DNA from: Edolisoma coerulescens | Taxonomy: Eukaryota; Chordata; Aves; Passeriformes; Campephagidae | DNA: 64,000 nt | Assembly (NCBI GenBank): GCA_013397115.1 | Contig: VWZW01007689.1 | Coordinates: 315,189-379,188, forward strand | Reading direction: 5' to 3' | Shown: positions 13,601 to 28,600 of the stretch, piece by piece | Numbering within the stretch: position 1 is the stretch's first letter | Layout: each line of letters begins with the position of its first letter | Position numbers and translations under genes: made by a program | The notes under the pieces: generated by a model | The model's database searches: none | Told to the model about the DNA's origin: nothing | What the model saw: the letters and a program-made list of their open reading frames with translations, nothing else

Positions 13601-16600
13601 CAGATAGCAGCTGGGAGAGATACAGAGGCAAGAAAATGTGCTCACTTAAAGCAACCACTGACACTCCCAAATGATTTGAATAAATTGTATGCATAGTGAT
13701 TAACTTATAAATTCTGCTGCTAACACTATAATCAATCTAGTTTTGGTTTTTTGTTGATAAAGAATTACCTGAAGTTGATCTCTTTTTATTCTTTACTCTT
13801 AAAGGCCCCAACAGCTAGAAAGCTTCCTAGAAATGAATCATCTTGATTTTCTGAAACCAGTTCTAAGTTGCAAGCTTGCTTTCAGATTTTCTGGATGTTC
13901 ATGTATACTCAGTGTGTTCATATGAAGAGAAAAAATGAGCAGGTGGTGATAGTTTTTAGGATGCAGTAGCAATTTTCTGAACAAGGTTGCAAACCACAGG
14001 TTTTCATAGGAATTCTTGGTGTGCACAACCAGTGTCCACTTTGCAAAGTGCTTCCTGTGTTCTGGTACCACAGTATGAATGCCTGTAATGTGTGTAACCT
14101 TGCAGTGACTCTCAGGCAGGAAAATGCTCTGGTTTCCACTTTATTCCTGAGATTTTGGTGTACAGATGTTTAGGTGTCCTGCTGAAATACATGAAAGGAA
14201 GCCTGGGGTGAAGAGGAGAGTGAAAGCCTGGTCTCTGGAGCCTGATGATAGTTCCTTGTTCCTTTTTCTTAGCTTGCCTTTTTCTGCACCCAGTAGAGCA
14301 TTCAGTTAATACTTTAAGTTACCAATATTTGACTTCCCAACCAAGAGTGGGGTTTTTAAATTGTTTTAGAAGTCTAGTGACTATATGGACACAAAAAACC
14401 AGTGTATCTAGTTTTTCTCAGTAATAAGACTTCTTGATCTGGTGTGCATGTGAGATAGTTTGGGTTTTTGCTTGCTTGCAGGAGCTGGGATGTAGTGGAA
14501 TCCCAGAGCTCTGGGGTATTTTCCTGTGGGCTGAGGGAACCGTGCCCTGAAGCACTGCCCAGTCTGTAGCTGCAGCATGGACATGTGGAAAACTGCTTGA
14601 TAAGCCTCATGGAAATAGTAAATTCTATAGATAAGCCCTCAGTACCTCAGCATAATTTACCAGGGTTTGTTTTTCTTTCTGGATTTACAGAGATATGAAA
14701 AATGCTGTAATTGGAAACAACAAACAAAAAGCCAACTTGATTGTTTTGGGAGCAGTTCCAAGGTATGTCCTTTGCTACTCTCCTTTTCACTGATTCACAA
14801 CAGGTCTGGAATAATGATCCTTGGATCACAGGCACTTTTTTGTTTTAACTTTGATTGTAGTTGACTGAATACTTTCTTTAATGTAACCGAGAGAGATTTG
14901 AAATATCTGTTAAACTCATGTATTACAGAACAGGCTGTTGAGTAATGCTTTTCATTTAGAATTTCATAGAATTCTCTAAAGTAGTCTTGGTATTTTTATT
15001 GAACTTTATCAGCTCAGGAATAAAATCTATTTTTTTGACATTGATATTAATGATGGATGAAAGTGGTTGTATCTTAATCCTGTTCTTCAGCCAATTACCT
15101 GGTGAGTTCATAACTGAAAATGTGTAAGGTTATGTTAAAGATTTAATTACAAATATTGAAAAACATCTGAGATAATTTGCTCATCTGCTCCGCTTGCTTC
15201 AGAGGATTAAAAACCATTGATCATACTTTATTGTGCCTTGCTGCTTCAGCTGATGTTAACATTTTCTGGACCCTGATTCCACTAGTACAAATTGAACAGG
15301 TAACTTTAGCTCCTAGACTGCTCACTACAGCTTTCATTTCACCCCTCTTCTCCTCCAGCTTTCTTTCAGCCTCACTTTGCAGCAATGGAGAAAGAAAGCC
15401 TTGAGCACTGCAGTCGTTGTGCTGGCAGTGTGGCACCCACATGTATCTTTTTGCTTAAATGGCAACCAGGTCCCAAACTATCCTGCCTGAGAGCTGCTAC
15501 TGCCTTGTCAAAAATGCTTTTTATTTGCAGAGAGTATCTTCTCACTGACGGCTTGTGCCAAGGCCAGCCCTTGAAATTCTCTAGGGATTAGCAGTGGGGC
15601 CACCCCCTGTACAAAACCTGCTGGATTGTCTTCCCTTTTGACCAAACAGGTGAAAAGAAGACTTCACAGGAGATGAAAAGATCAAAGTGGGCATTTGTTG
15701 AAGATGGTGTGAAATTTAAGGAATTTCTATCAGCAACAGGCCTTAAAGGGTTTTTGCAAGTCCTGCTGATTCTTGTGGGTTCCCATTTTAAAAGCTACAG
15801 AAGATCTTCACCTTCCAAATCTAGAATCTGCCTGTTCTTACGTTTTGTAGGACTTCTGTTCCCTCGGTTATCCTCTTTCTGCTGCTGCTTGCTCTGTGCC
15901 CAGTAATGAGAATTCAAAAGTGCTTTTTTTCTTCATTGTTGTTAATGCCTTCTGGCTGCCCAGGTAGATTATACAGTTAATCTACAACTGCAGATAAATG
16001 ACTGGACCTGGGAAATGTTAAAAGGTGAACTATCACACTTGTCCTTGCTTCAGGACAAGTTACTCACAAATGACAGGAAATCTCTTCAGAGATCTTCAGA
16101 CAAAGCTCTTCAGACTGGAGGAGCAGCTGAAACACATTGGGTTATTATGACCAAAGATGATTCTCCCTGGCTATAACCTGACATCCTCTACCCCCAAGTG
16201 CCTTTCTGAAGGCTTTACGATTTCCTCAAGGTGTTGCAGACAGACTTAACTAGATTCTAGGCTGTTTGGATTAGAGAACTCCTTTGGTTGTTCTCTGTCA
16301 AGGGGCTGGGAATCCATTGGCTCTTTTGATGTGCCTTCTAATCAGTGAAGCTGGTGGAGCACAGGGACCTGTGGAATTCCAATCTGCTAAGCCAAGCCTC
16401 TCCCTCAGTGAGGAGAGGAATCACCAACCTGGCATTCTTTGGTTTAAGTCTTCAAGAGCAGTTTTCTTTTCACAGAGTTCAGTTGCAGCCTCCCACGGGA
16501 GGGTGATTCTCTTCTCTGATGGGAATTCTGCTGCTGCTTTGTCCTGTGGTTCAGTTTGTTGTTTGCTCATTTCTTGCTTCTCTCCTCTTCCCCAAATACT

Positions 16601-19600
16601 TCTCCATCAAGATTTCAGAAAATACTCTTTAGAGCCAAGGAACCCCTTCAGACCTGTCACTTAGTGGAAAAGAAAACAGTATGTTCAAATAGTAGAAAAG
16701 ACTCATACGGGGTTTGGAAACAAGTCTAGGAGGTATTTTTTGTTTTAAATTGGGTCAAATACTACTGGAATGTATGCAAAATCCCTATTATTTTAAAATA
16801 TTGCAAAGAAATGCCAAGTCCTTTGAAGATCTCCCTACAAAGGAAGCAATTGCTGTGGAAGGATTGTGGATCCTTGTTGCTTCTGGGCCAGTGGCCTCCT
16901 GAGTCTGTGAGCTGGCTGTTCAGTGGTGTCATCTTTGGAAAGGGACATGTATCAATACCTTAAATGAAATTTTTTTTGGGGCCCTTTAAAGTTCAGTCTG
17001 ACCTGTGGTCACCTCTGGACTGCTTGTTCTGAAGAGGGTGCTAGGAAAAACAAAGTTGATTGAAGAAAGCTTGCAGAATTGCCATGTGTGGAATTTAAAA
17101 CTAGGAGGTGTTAAAACTGTACAAATGTGTGCACAGACTTGGCCCTGGATGTTCAGAATGGAAACAGCCAGCTCATGTGTGGATTTTGTTTCCTAAGAAG
17201 TGATTTTCTATATCTCTTCCTAGAACCATAAAATTTCCATTCTCATGGAATGCTGGCCTTGGGCCTCTGTCAGGACTGCAGAAATGTTACTTTTTGAAAT
17301 TCTTGCTTTTTAGTAGCAGTCCCAGAAAATAGAATTTTTAAAGTTTAGAGAGGAAAGGTTATTTTAAGGCCAAGTTCTTTCAGTGGCAGACCAACTTAAA
17401 GCTAAGACACCATTGCCAAAAATACTTTCCTGCTTGTACTGTCCTTCAGCTTTTTTTTCCTTCTACACCACATTAGTGCTAGCAGAGATCAGGAAGTCCC
17501 CAGTAATTGTTGGTGTGTCCTTTACTCAGCAGTTTTAATAGAACAAATGCTGCAGCTTTTGTGTCTATCACCACGTCAGACACCTCTTCAGAGTCCAAGT
17601 TCAATATTTAATGCTTGCTGTCAGTTCCTCTTACAGCCTAAATCTCAGGGAAATGATTGAATCATCAGCTCAAATGTAAATTGTTCTTTTCTAAGTCATC
17701 TTGACAGAGCTTCTGAACTAAGTGCTGCTCACCTAGTAGCAGTTAGTGTGTAGTGCTGCTGGCTCCCAATCCTCTGAACTGTAAATGGCTCACAGAGGTG
17801 GAATTGGAAAAGAAAACCCTTCAGTGAAAGGAGCAGGAGGAAGTTCCTGATAAGTCAGTGTTGCAAGTCTGTGGAGCAGCTTTTGGTACCCAGAGAGAGG
17901 CAGCATTGCTGGTTTGCCATCCAGGCACCAATGGGGCCTTTCAATCCTGGGATAATTTCCTTCCTTCTTTCACGTGGGGATGGCAGAGCATGGGCAAGGC
18001 AATGTTAAATTCCAGTGAGCAGAGCAGAGCTCTGTCTTCCTGTTTGTTGTAGTTACCTGTTGAAGCTCTGATCTGTGTGATTTTGACAAAAACCTTACCT
18101 GAATCAAGTTATTGCTCATCTGATTATTGCTAAGAGGTCAATATTTAAAGTCTAATCCACTTCATTAAGAGCTTCAGTTATTCCTTTGCTCCAAAATTAA
18201 TACAGTTTTAAAATCAAATCTTAATCCCAGCCACCCAGGGCCTTTAACAAAACCACTAAATCATTCTTGTCACTTACTGAAAATGATTTTCTGACTTCCA
18301 GCTGATTGTTCCCCTGTCACATAAAGTCAATTATTTGGAGTGGTGAGGTGGTAGTGTATTTCTTCCCAAAGCTTTCTCTAGACAGGTGTACCTCAAAGAG
18401 TTTTGTATAGTTAATTGTAACCTTTCCCTGTCATTTATTAGTGATTCTGTTTAACTGTTGGGTTTTTTAATGTTTTAAATTTCTTTGGAGCACATTTTAA
18501 AGGCCATGTAAAACAGCTGAAGGACTCTTTTCCATTCCATCATGTGAATTTTGAGTTCTGCACAGCAGACTGCTAGGTTGCCTATGGAAGTGAAAACTAG
18601 TAAGAATTTATTAGGGTTTTTAATTGTTTCTAGGGCTGTGAACACACCAACATGAAATTTTATGTTTTGATCTATTGTTAAACATAATCAAATTCCTTCA
18701 GGCAGTGTTCTTTTAGAATAGAAGACTGCTGCTTTGTTAACTCTGTAACCTGGTAAAAAAGGAGAATGAAAATGCTTTTAGTGGCTCTGCCCCGGCAGTG
18801 CAGGTAGAGGTGCAGGTGAAGAGCCAAGTTGGTGTAACAGAGCTCTTCTCACAGAACCACCCTCTGTGCTTCTGACCACATGCTACCTCCACTTCTTGTG
18901 TTGTGTTTGACTGCACAGAGACCTGCCTCAGCTCAATGATCACACAAAACTAACTCTCACAAAAAGCACGTCTTGTTCTGTGGAGTTAAAAACAGAGACA
19001 GATGAGCAGAGAATGGGGAGAGCAGGACTTGTCCTACAGCAGTGGAGCAATGTGCCTTGAAGTGCTGAGGGGCTGCTGGGGTGCCATGGATCTGCACCAG
19101 TGGGAGCTGGAAAATCAGCCAGGACAGTCCCTTCCAAGGGTTCAGTGTTTGCTCCTGCCTCGGAGCAAGGCCAGTGACCTGAGGCTCTGTCAGAACTGCT
19201 CGTGGCTCCAGCGCCCGTCTGTGCCTCCCTGACTGCCCTGCTGCCTGCAGGAGCCGAGGCCCTCCTCTGCTCAGGGTGTTGTTAAATGTGCTGTTAGCAG
19301 GTCTGCCCATCTTCTGGGACCTTCATCATCCCTGGCATGGCCCCAGCTTGCTTCCAGGGACTCCATGCACTTGGACACAGCATTGTGAGGTCTGTCATGC
19401 ACGTTAGGGAGTGTTTAGTCCAAACTTCTTGGGTGTCCTTACGAGGCCAGGACGCAGTTGTTTCCTGATGCCTTGTTCTGTTCTCTGTGCAGTTTGCATT
19501 GGGGTTTTCTGTCCTGCACTCCACGGGGCAGGATCTGTGCCCAGGTGCTGTGGTTTGCTGTCTTGGGGAAGGAGCTTCACCTGCCATGCTGGTGTTTTCC

Positions 19601-22600
19601 AAAGCTTGCTTTGCTCTAGGGTGGTGAAAGACGTGGGGAGCAGAGGCTCTCACAGGCCTCCTGTGGTTGTCCTTTGCTTTTCTTCAAATCGAGTCAGGAG
19701 CTGATTGCATTATTAGACATCTCTTAATGAGGAATAACCCTCTCCACAAAGATAATGTATATAACTGGAACAAGGTATTCTTCTAACCCAGCTGTGGAGT
19801 ACAGGTGAGTCAAGGCAAACATTTGCAGTCAGCAGAGTTGTATGAGAGCTGTTGTTTAAAAGCTGTACAACCCCATCTCTCTGAAGTGCCTGTTCTGATA
19901 GCAAAAAGAAAGTTGTTAATACAAGATGTACTTCTAATGCCACCTTTTCTGTTGTGTATTTTTATTAGAATTTTAAGTTTCAAGTTGAAAAACATCACGT
20001 AAAAGGTAGCTTTATGATACCTGGTGTTACTTGTTCCTAAGGAGCTGGAAGTGTCAAATCTGTACAAAATTACTCAAAATTGTATTGTAGACATCCTCTT
20101 TCATGTGCAGATGCTGGATGTTGGCTGGTGATATCAAACTCAGTGAGACCATAGTGTAATCTTTTTGTATACAACGGAGAATTTCAAACTGCAGGCAAAT
20201 GGGAAGTAAAAACAGCTTGATTTTTGGTGTAAGGTCACTTGGTATCCTCAGACAAAAACCTTTTAGAATTGGTTTGTCTAAATGAACAGTAGTTGTTCAG
20301 ATGGTAGTCGTAGGCTGGCTGATGTTCTAATTCAGACAGGAATTTCTGGAAGACTTAGAATAAAGTTTGAATGTGTTTTATCAAAGTAAATGGAATGAAC
20401 AGTCCAATGGTAAACTTAGAAATAAGGCATCAGTCTTGAGTAAAGTGATAAGATGGTTGAAGCAAGACTAGGTGAAGATGTTGCTTTATGTAATGCCTAT
20501 TAACATACTTTTTGTGAAGCAGAAGGCTTTTATAATCTCAAAAATAGTCTTAAACTGTACCAGTGTAATTCACCGAGTAAGTTAAAAAGCTCTGAGTGTT
20601 GTTTGTGTAAACTTATCTTTGTTTGGTTTCAGGGGCTGTGTGTTGATCCCACACATTCTGGTATAAATGGCTGCAAAGAAAGGATGTATTTATGTTTTGC
20701 TGAGTGGGTCATGGAACAGTCTTAGGGGGAAACATTGGAATAAATTCAGCTCAGACTGGAGCTCTGACAGTGCTGATGCACTGGGATGGAGGGTTTTGAT
20801 CTAGTAACCAAGATGAGAGGCCGTGCTGCAGCCACCTCAATAGCCCTCAAGTCACTCTAGAAGGGGGTGTGTGAACACCTCGAGGGAGCTGGGAGCACCA
20901 GGGTAGGAACCAGGACAGGAATCCGTGGAGTGCTGGGGGAAGTATTCCTGCTGTAAACAGGGCTGCATGGGGAGGAGCCGGGGCTGTTTTCAAATGAAAC
21001 ATCATTAAAGAGGAAGGTGAGGGAAAACTTGATTGTAGTCATGAAAAATGTGCAGTTTCAAATCCAGACCTCTTGCAGCTCAGTAGATATTGAAACTCTC
21101 CAAAGGTGGATTTAGTTACGTGAGCAAGAACCAGACTGGGTGCAGGGTATGTGGTGTATATAGAACAGCTCATGGAATATTAATGTCAGTGAGGATGTCT
21201 AAGCATTAGGATAAATTACTCGAGCTGTAAGCTGAGACTCCTTGTTTTATTCCTAGGGGAAAAGCTTTCTGTGCAGCCAACTTCCCTACTTATACACTGC
21301 ATGCTGCTCAACTTGGCTCTTTCAAAAAACTATTTGCACCATGTGAAATACCTCAGAAGCAGTTATCTTTGCTTTGTAGGACTTTTTAGGGAGTAGAGTT
21401 AGCCCAGGTCCCTTGGGTCCAGCCTCTAGAGATTTGGAATTACCATTGCTTTCAGAAGGGAAACTGGCATCTCACTTCAGGATAAATTTCTGTGACTAAC
21501 AGTCATAAAAATCACTCATTTTTGAGTCTTCATGTATAAGAATCTATCGCTATTTATTTTGTCACTTCAGATATTATTGTACAGCAATTATTCTGAATGC
21601 TTTTAAAATTATACTGTCTTTGGAGAATTCTGTGGAAAGGTGATCGCTTCCTGTTATGTCTGAAAAGTAGTGCTTTTTAGCACTAAAAAGAACAGATTGG
21701 AAAAAAAAAAAAAAGTTTGTTGTCCTGCCTTGTTTGAGCTATTCCATATACATTAATTCCGTTCACAGTTTGGGGTTGGCTCTCGCTGGGACTTCCAGCA
21801 CATTCAGAGGTCACCCTCTGTGCATGCAGGGAGTTTTTATTCCATGTTCTGTCAGCCAGCGGGGGTAACTCGCCTCAGCAGTGCCTTCATCTGCATGTTC
21901 ATCACGGGGGCTTCCAGGGCAGAGCTTTTGGGCCTTCTTGCAATGGGCTGGAATACAAGCATCTGCCAAGGTAGAATAAGATATGTAAGAATCGTGGTAA
22001 TTCCACAAGTAGCGTATTCATCCCCTTTGCAAGGGGACTGGTAGTAAATATTCAGATAATCATGACTCAATTAAAGCTCTTATTCATTAACATCCATCAT
22101 GAAAGGTGTCTTAAGCTTCACAGCACTCCAACTGTTACCCTGGGCTCTCTCTCCACGTGCCCGCTTACGGGGCTTGAGGAAGTGCTGAGTTTCATCTCCT
22201 CGCCAGGTGTTTTAGGAACCTGAGAGATTTTTGTGACAACTTGTAAATGGGATGGGGTGTGAAAGAGGGAATTTCTGTTCTTTTTAGCTGTGAGGTTGGT
22301 GTTCAGACTGGATTGGGGAGGTCTAAATCATGCACATCTGTGTTACGGTGTGGAACTCTGGTGCATCGCACCCGACTCAGTCGTCGTCAGAGGAAAGGGA
22401 AGTCTGAGCTGTGTCTCTTCCTTGCTAAGCCACTGTAGTTTCCTTTTGTTCAGCAGTTGCTTCCCTTGGAAGTTTTCTACTTCAAAATAATCCGTGGTTT
22501 TCCCAGGTTTTACGTCATGCCTCCAGCTGACCTTATTTCTGTTTCTTCATGGAGTCCATTGAAGTGTCTCTCTGGATGGATTTGCTGTCCTTCCTCATTT

Positions 22601-25600
22601 GGATGTCATCTCCTGGATATCATTCCTGACATCAGAGAAAAAGGCCTTAATCACTTAAATTGGCCCTTAGAAGGGCAGGGACAAATGGCAGAAGTTGTAT
22701 TTTATATAAACCTAAGAGGACAATACCTGAAGAAGCCATGTAGAAGTTTGAAAAAAGTCCAAGTACTGCATTTTAAAACCTTGGAAAATGCTGGTGAAGA
22801 TGTTGTGAGATCTTTCCATCAGCTTTATTTCATTTCCTGTTTGTTGTAATGAACTTTACTGCAGGACCACAGGTTGAAGAGTGTCAACAAGAACACTAGC
22901 ACCTTTTTGCTGTTTTAGAAGTCTTTTCTGTGTATCTGTGCTTTTGTTTTCCACTGAAGCACACAAAAGTGTGTTGTGGTGGTTCTGGCAGAGCCTTGTT
23001 TTCCAGTATTTCTGCTGGTTTGGAATCCAAAGGCTGGCTGATAAGGGATGGGGCTGGAGATCAGGGATCCGGGTTATGCAGGGACATGGTGTTCTTAGAA
23101 GATGTTAATTATGAACAAATACCTTAATCATATTTTTAAGTTTCCAAAATCCAAATTATAGTCTTCCCTTCTGTCCCCTGCATACAAATGCCATTTTTCT
23201 ACCTTTTTGTCCTGGTGATACTAATGTAAGGGAGGAATGCATTCTTTGCTGAATTTGTCTAGGCTAGAGCCTGGGAACAACAGACCAGCCCAGGATGTTC
23301 CCATGGACAATAGAAGGATGTGTATCTTTGTCTTTAATGTTTGACAGTACTTTATTAATTAACAGTTTTCTCTTTAGTGACTATATGGATTCTCCTCACT
23401 TGAAACTTCTTGTAATTTTATAGTTTGTTGTGGAACTACTTAATTTTCAATGTTACTTGGTGTCAGTTCCGTCTTTTAAAGACAGAAATAGAAAATATTA
23501 CAGTATGCATGTCTAGCTCTGTGGAACACCTGATCTGAACCTCAGACTTATTTTAAAGATGTAGAAAAGGATATTATTAGTATTTCAGAAACTTACTGTA
23601 TGTAAAGTGGGAACTTAAATTTTGATCTTCACTAATTATAAAGTTTAGGTAAGGCTTTCTATTTTAAGCATGTTAGACTTTAGATTGTAGTCAGTGTGTT
23701 TCATTTTTGCTCTTTAACAGAAGCAGAGCTGTAACATTTGTTCCACACGTGGAGTGTTGATGGGAAAGAAAATAGCAATTACTTTCCTTGGAAGAGAACA
23801 GCCTTCAGGATTTTGTGTGCTTTTGAATTTTTTAAAAATCCTTTTGGGGAAAAAAGTCTTTTTAGGACATGATATTGAGGGGTTGGAGCGTGCCCAGGGA
23901 AGGGAAGGGAGCAGGGGAAGGGGCTGGAGCCCCAGGAGCGGCTGAGGGAGCTGGGAAAGGGGCTCAGCCTGGAGCAAAGGAGCTCAGGGGGGCCCTTGTG
24001 GCTCTGCACAAGTCCCTGACAGGAGGGGGCAGCCGGGGGGGTCGGGCTCTGCTCCCAGGGAACAGGGACAGGACAATGGGAAACGGCCTCAGGCTGGGCC
24101 AGGAAGGTTCAGGTTGGATATTGGGAAAATTCCTCCCGGAAAGGCCCAGCCCTGGCACAGCTGCCCGGAGCAGGGGTGGGGCCCCCATCCCTGCAGGGGT
24201 TTAAAAGCCGTGTGGATGTGGCCCTTGGGGACAGGGGTCAATGGTGGCCTTGGCAGTGCTGGGGGAATGGTTGGACTTGATGATCTGAGAGGACTTTTCC
24301 AACTTTAATGGCTCTGTGATTCTGTGACTGAACATTTCTGCATGCAAGGAGCAGGTTATTTGTTGAAGGCCTTGATAATCAGAGAAGGCCATTGGTGTGG
24401 TCTGTACAGGGAAGACACAGAGCAGCTCTTCAGGACTTTCTAGTGAAAACAGAAGGAAATACTCTTGCATTTCTGAATTTCTAAATTGACCTCTAGGTTA
24501 TTGAAAGCTATTTTAAAAAAGGTTAGTGCTACTGACCAACACATACAGCAGAGGGATCAGCCAGAGTTAGAACAGTAGGTGAGATTCCTTTCCACATAGG
24601 AGCTCAATATCCTCTTCTTTTCCAGGATGAATTTTAGCCAGGATCTCTCAGTGCATTTGTACATTACCACAGAAGCTTTTGTTTCCTGTCCTTACCTGAT
24701 TTGGAGGGCAGAGAAAAAAATCATCTGTCTGTAAAGAAGTAATAGTAGTGCAAAGTTACCCAATTCCACAGGATCGAGGGAGTGCTGTTTTTCCTTAGTG
24801 ATGATTTTGCATACCACTGATTATGTATTTTGCTTCTTGATACTGTAGAAAGAATTCAAATTGATTGGGACCCAAACTGCACCATTGGCAAGATGTGCTT
24901 TAGGCTTGAAGTGATCCTGTTTAGCCCCAGTTCAGCTGCTTTTCTGCACATAAAACTTTCCTGGGCTTTCTTTGTGTATGCGATCATTTCTCGGTGTTCA
25001 AAACTCGGATTGCTCTCAGCCCTCCCCGTGCTTGTGCTTGGTGATGGAGTTATTTTGCAGTTGTGACCCAGAAGAAATCACTGCCAAAGATAACCAATCC
25101 CCAGTGGTGATCAGGTTTAGAATTCCCTTTCCCATCGGCTTCAAATTGCAGACTCATTTCCTTTAACTGAAATTTGGGGTCTCCCTGTTACCCTGAAAGC
25201 CCCATCCTGGATATCAGCACTGCGGCAGTACCTTTTTAAGAAAAAGCAGTGGGGCATTTTTCTACACCAAGTAAAAGTTGTATAGGAACACACAGTGTGA
25301 AAAGATTGTGAATGAAGTGTTCCTCTACTCTTTTGCTCAGTCTTAATCTTTCTGTTAAGGATTTCACCCTCTTTACATAGCAGGATTCAGATTATTTTCT
25401 TTTAGACTTAAATTTTCTCTTCCATCTGAATTTTCCTCTAAAAATACTTGTGTTTGCAGGTTGCTGTATTTGCTTCAGCAAGAGACCTCGAGCACGGAGC
25501 TGAGAACGGAATGTGCAGTGGTCCTGGGCAGTCTTGCCATGGGGACAGAGAACAATGTCAAATCCCTCCTAGACTGCCATATTATCCCAGCCTTATTGCA

Positions 25601-28600
25601 AGGTACTCCTCTCTTAATGGATCTATGTCAGTAGGTGTTCCTAAAGTACCGAGATAAACAAACATCATGAGACTGAATGGTTGGTTTGCCCATTTTTATA
25701 GGATTGCTGTCGCCAGATTTGAAGTTTATTGAAGCTTGCCTGCGATGTCTCCGTACCATTTTCATCAGCCCTGTAACTCCAGAGGATCTGCTGTACACAG
25801 TAAGTTGTAAGCAGATTATTATGTCTTTTTAAAGGCTATAGAGAGGGTGGGAGTGAAATATCTTGTTGTCTGGAGTAGTAACAAGGCCTTGTTTGAGCAA
25901 CAGTGTTTGTTAGCACTTCTTGCCTACCTTTAAGGTATCTGGCACCCCTAACATTTATGGCTTGTTTGATATGAGCTGGTCACCAAGGTAGCCCACTGAT
26001 AAAGAAAATACCTACATGTTCAGACTTGTGTGCAATCTTAAGGAGGAAAAACTGTCTCTAAATGGTATTTAGAGGTACTGTTATCAGAGCTATACTGGCA
26101 ACAGTTACTTGCTGAAACTTAAAGTTTTATCCAGCACTGTCCTCCCTCTCCAGATGAGAGAGGGCTTGCTCAGTTTTAGTACTTCCAGTGGAAGAGCTTC
26201 ACTTCTAAAATATTTCTGCTCTTAGTATATGTGTAATTTGCATTTAAGTGACAGGAGGATAGCAAATGTGCCTCTCCTGTTGCTGTAATCCTGAGTTCAT
26301 CCTGGAGCATGTGCCAGCAGGGCTGTTGGTGCTGGCCCTGGCTGGGTGACTGGACAGAGCCCTCTCTGAATGCACTGCTGTCTCCAGGGCTTGCCCAAAC
26401 CCAGGCACTGCCTCTTAGTGGGAAGGAGGGGCAAGGAGGGTTTGGCTGCTTTCTTTGTCCCAGTGTGAGGGATAAGGTGAGCTACGGAATGAAAGCTGTA
26501 GTGGACCAGCAATCTCTTCCTGCTCGGAAAAGGGGAGCATTGCCCCAGTCTGGGGAGGTCACAGAGCAGCTCCAGCTTCTGAGGGTAACTGGGAGCCCAC
26601 AATGAGAACCACTCTGGTCCCACTCATAGGGAGCTGTTGCTTGCTGAGGAAGTCTTGGTGTTTACAGAGAAGGGCACAGCTGGCCTGTCATGTCATACTT
26701 TCTCTACAGTTTGGCTGTTAATAGTCCACAGATTTTCTTCATGATTTTTTGTCTAGTTGTAATGCAGTGCTGCAATGTCTCTTTTGTTCTCTGTTCCTTT
26801 GCCAATGACTTCTTACATTTTCGTTCCAGACACAGGTATGCAAACTTGTTGTTTTCTATGGACTCAGTCATACCATTCACCTATTCTGAATTTCATCTGC
26901 CAGTTAGTCCATCTCAGGAAGTCAGCTTGCATTTAGTGTGTGTAGATAATCAGCCAGCTTTGTCCTCCACTGTTCAGTGCCTTTTTTCCAGGTGTTTTGT
27001 GATTGTTCAGCAAGGAAAACCTCACTGTGTATTGTATGTGAGAATATGGAAGGCACCTCTCCAGAGTGATCCAAGGGCTTCCTCTTTGTGTCTCTGCTCC
27101 TTTCTTTGGCTTCACTCCATGCTCCCAGATTCCCCCAAATCAGCCTGTAAGAGTTGATAATTGCAGAGGCATCTGCTTCCTGCTCTCAGCATCCAGAGCC
27201 AGGGTTTAAGATGACTGTCTCCAGTAACAATCCATATCTCTTCCTGGGGATCAGTGCTCAATAGGGACTTTTAATTGCTCCCTATTTGGAGGAGAGATTT
27301 GATGTCTTGAAGGGAGAGGAAGGGGTAGAGTACGGACAGAAATGGGAAAGAACCACCATTAGCACAGAAATAGCCATTAACATGGGAACAGTATGACCAA
27401 GAGACTGGATTTGGTGTTTCATGCTTTGCTTTCTTTGCTGCACAGCAGTGACATCAACTGCTCCCCCAGTCCTTCTTCAGGCAAATAGGATGTCCTGGAA
27501 TTAACCATAACTACAGGAAATGATCATCTGGTGAGGGGTCCTTGCTCCTTAGTTCACCTGTAAAACCCATTTTCCCATTTCTCATTCCAGTTATACACCT
27601 CAAAGTTAATTATTTTATGATTGTGCTTAAGGTCCTATTTCTGCAAATCCTTTTTTTTCCTTCTCTTGTGCGAATACCCAAAGCCATGCTTTGAAAAGTA
27701 CTGAATACAGATCCTTTGAAAAGATGTTTTTCCTGTCTCTTGGAAGGTACAGCCCCAGCCCACACTGCTGCAAGCTGTGTTTCACAAGGCAGCAGTTGAG
27801 ACATTGGCTTTGCAATTAAAGAAGTAATTATGGGCCTAGTGAACATTTCATGGTAGACATTCCAACACTGAGAACAGCAGGAAGAATTCAAAGTTCCCTT
27901 TTAGCCACCCTTCTCCTTCTTCGTTTCTGGTCCCAGCAGCTCCAGGGAGACTGTCACCATCTCCATGCAGCTGCAGCACTTGAAGGTCTCTCAAGTTCTG
28001 CCTTTTTCAGGTCCTGAAAGGTAGGAGACCAAGTTTGTCAATAGCTTTTCATTCCTGCCCAGCAGTTCCAGAGAAAACATCTGCAAAGTTGGATCTTGAG
28101 TTGTGTCTAACATGGAAACTTTCCCAGAATTTTTTTGTGGTTTGACTGCGGAGAGAGGATGCTCTCTCTCAAACCTTGGACAGGACTTGTTTCCAAGACA
28201 AGGTGTTAGGAGTTAGCTTGACATCTCCAAGGGTGTTGCAGTCATTCTAGAGATTTCAGAAGACCTCTCAGTTAAAATCCAGGATATACAAGTGCTTTAA
28301 AGAGAACTGCTCGAAACATTCCTTTCTGTTTGTAACAGGTACACATCATCCACAGTAACTGGAATATTTCTTCCAGCAGAAGTGCTGGGTGTCAGAGCTA
28401 CACCTTTCCTCTTGAGCCTTTCCTTATGGACAGGAGCCTGAAGGATAAACTGTGGGCAGTTTCGTGTAATTAATTCTGTTCAGTTCCAGGGATAAAATAG
28501 TTCCTCAGAGGTGGAAACATTTGGGCAGTTTCCTATAGGAACTTAGGATTTGAGAAAATACGCAGCTTCATCCATCCGTCCATCCATCCATCCATTGAGC

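Larger units (their letters stand above)
1654..14690 (+). other. Intron 2 (13.0 kb)
   Basis: This is the largest intron, with donor GTAAGTC and acceptor GGATTTACAG. It is mostly unique AT-leaning sequence. It contains a perfect 13 bp inverted repeat (2823-2850), a cluster of four TATAAAA words (3229-3277) and a 222-codon antisense open frame (5631-6299) that I do not accept as a gene. A GC-richer patch lies around 12.67-13.35 kb. I recognise no complete transposable element, exon or RNA gene in it. Confidence 0.85.
14763..25459 (+). other. Intron 3 (10.7 kb)
   Basis: Donor is GTATGT and acceptor is TGTGTTTGCAG. It contains a 9 bp perfect hairpin (16037-16060), an A-run at about 21701-21714 and a + strand CR1 copy at 23876-24328. 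The rest is unique sequence, with GC-richer patches near 18.9-19.7 kb. I see no additional exon. Confidence 0.85.

Noticed and set aside
16037..16060. microRNA precursor or bacterial-type terminator
   Set aside because: The stem is only 9 bp with no extended pairing, and the genome is vertebrate.
26690..27157. 155-codon + strand open frame in intron 5, hydrophobic start
   Set aside because: It is a Phe/Cys/Ser-rich translation of T-rich sequence, with no motif and no splice context.
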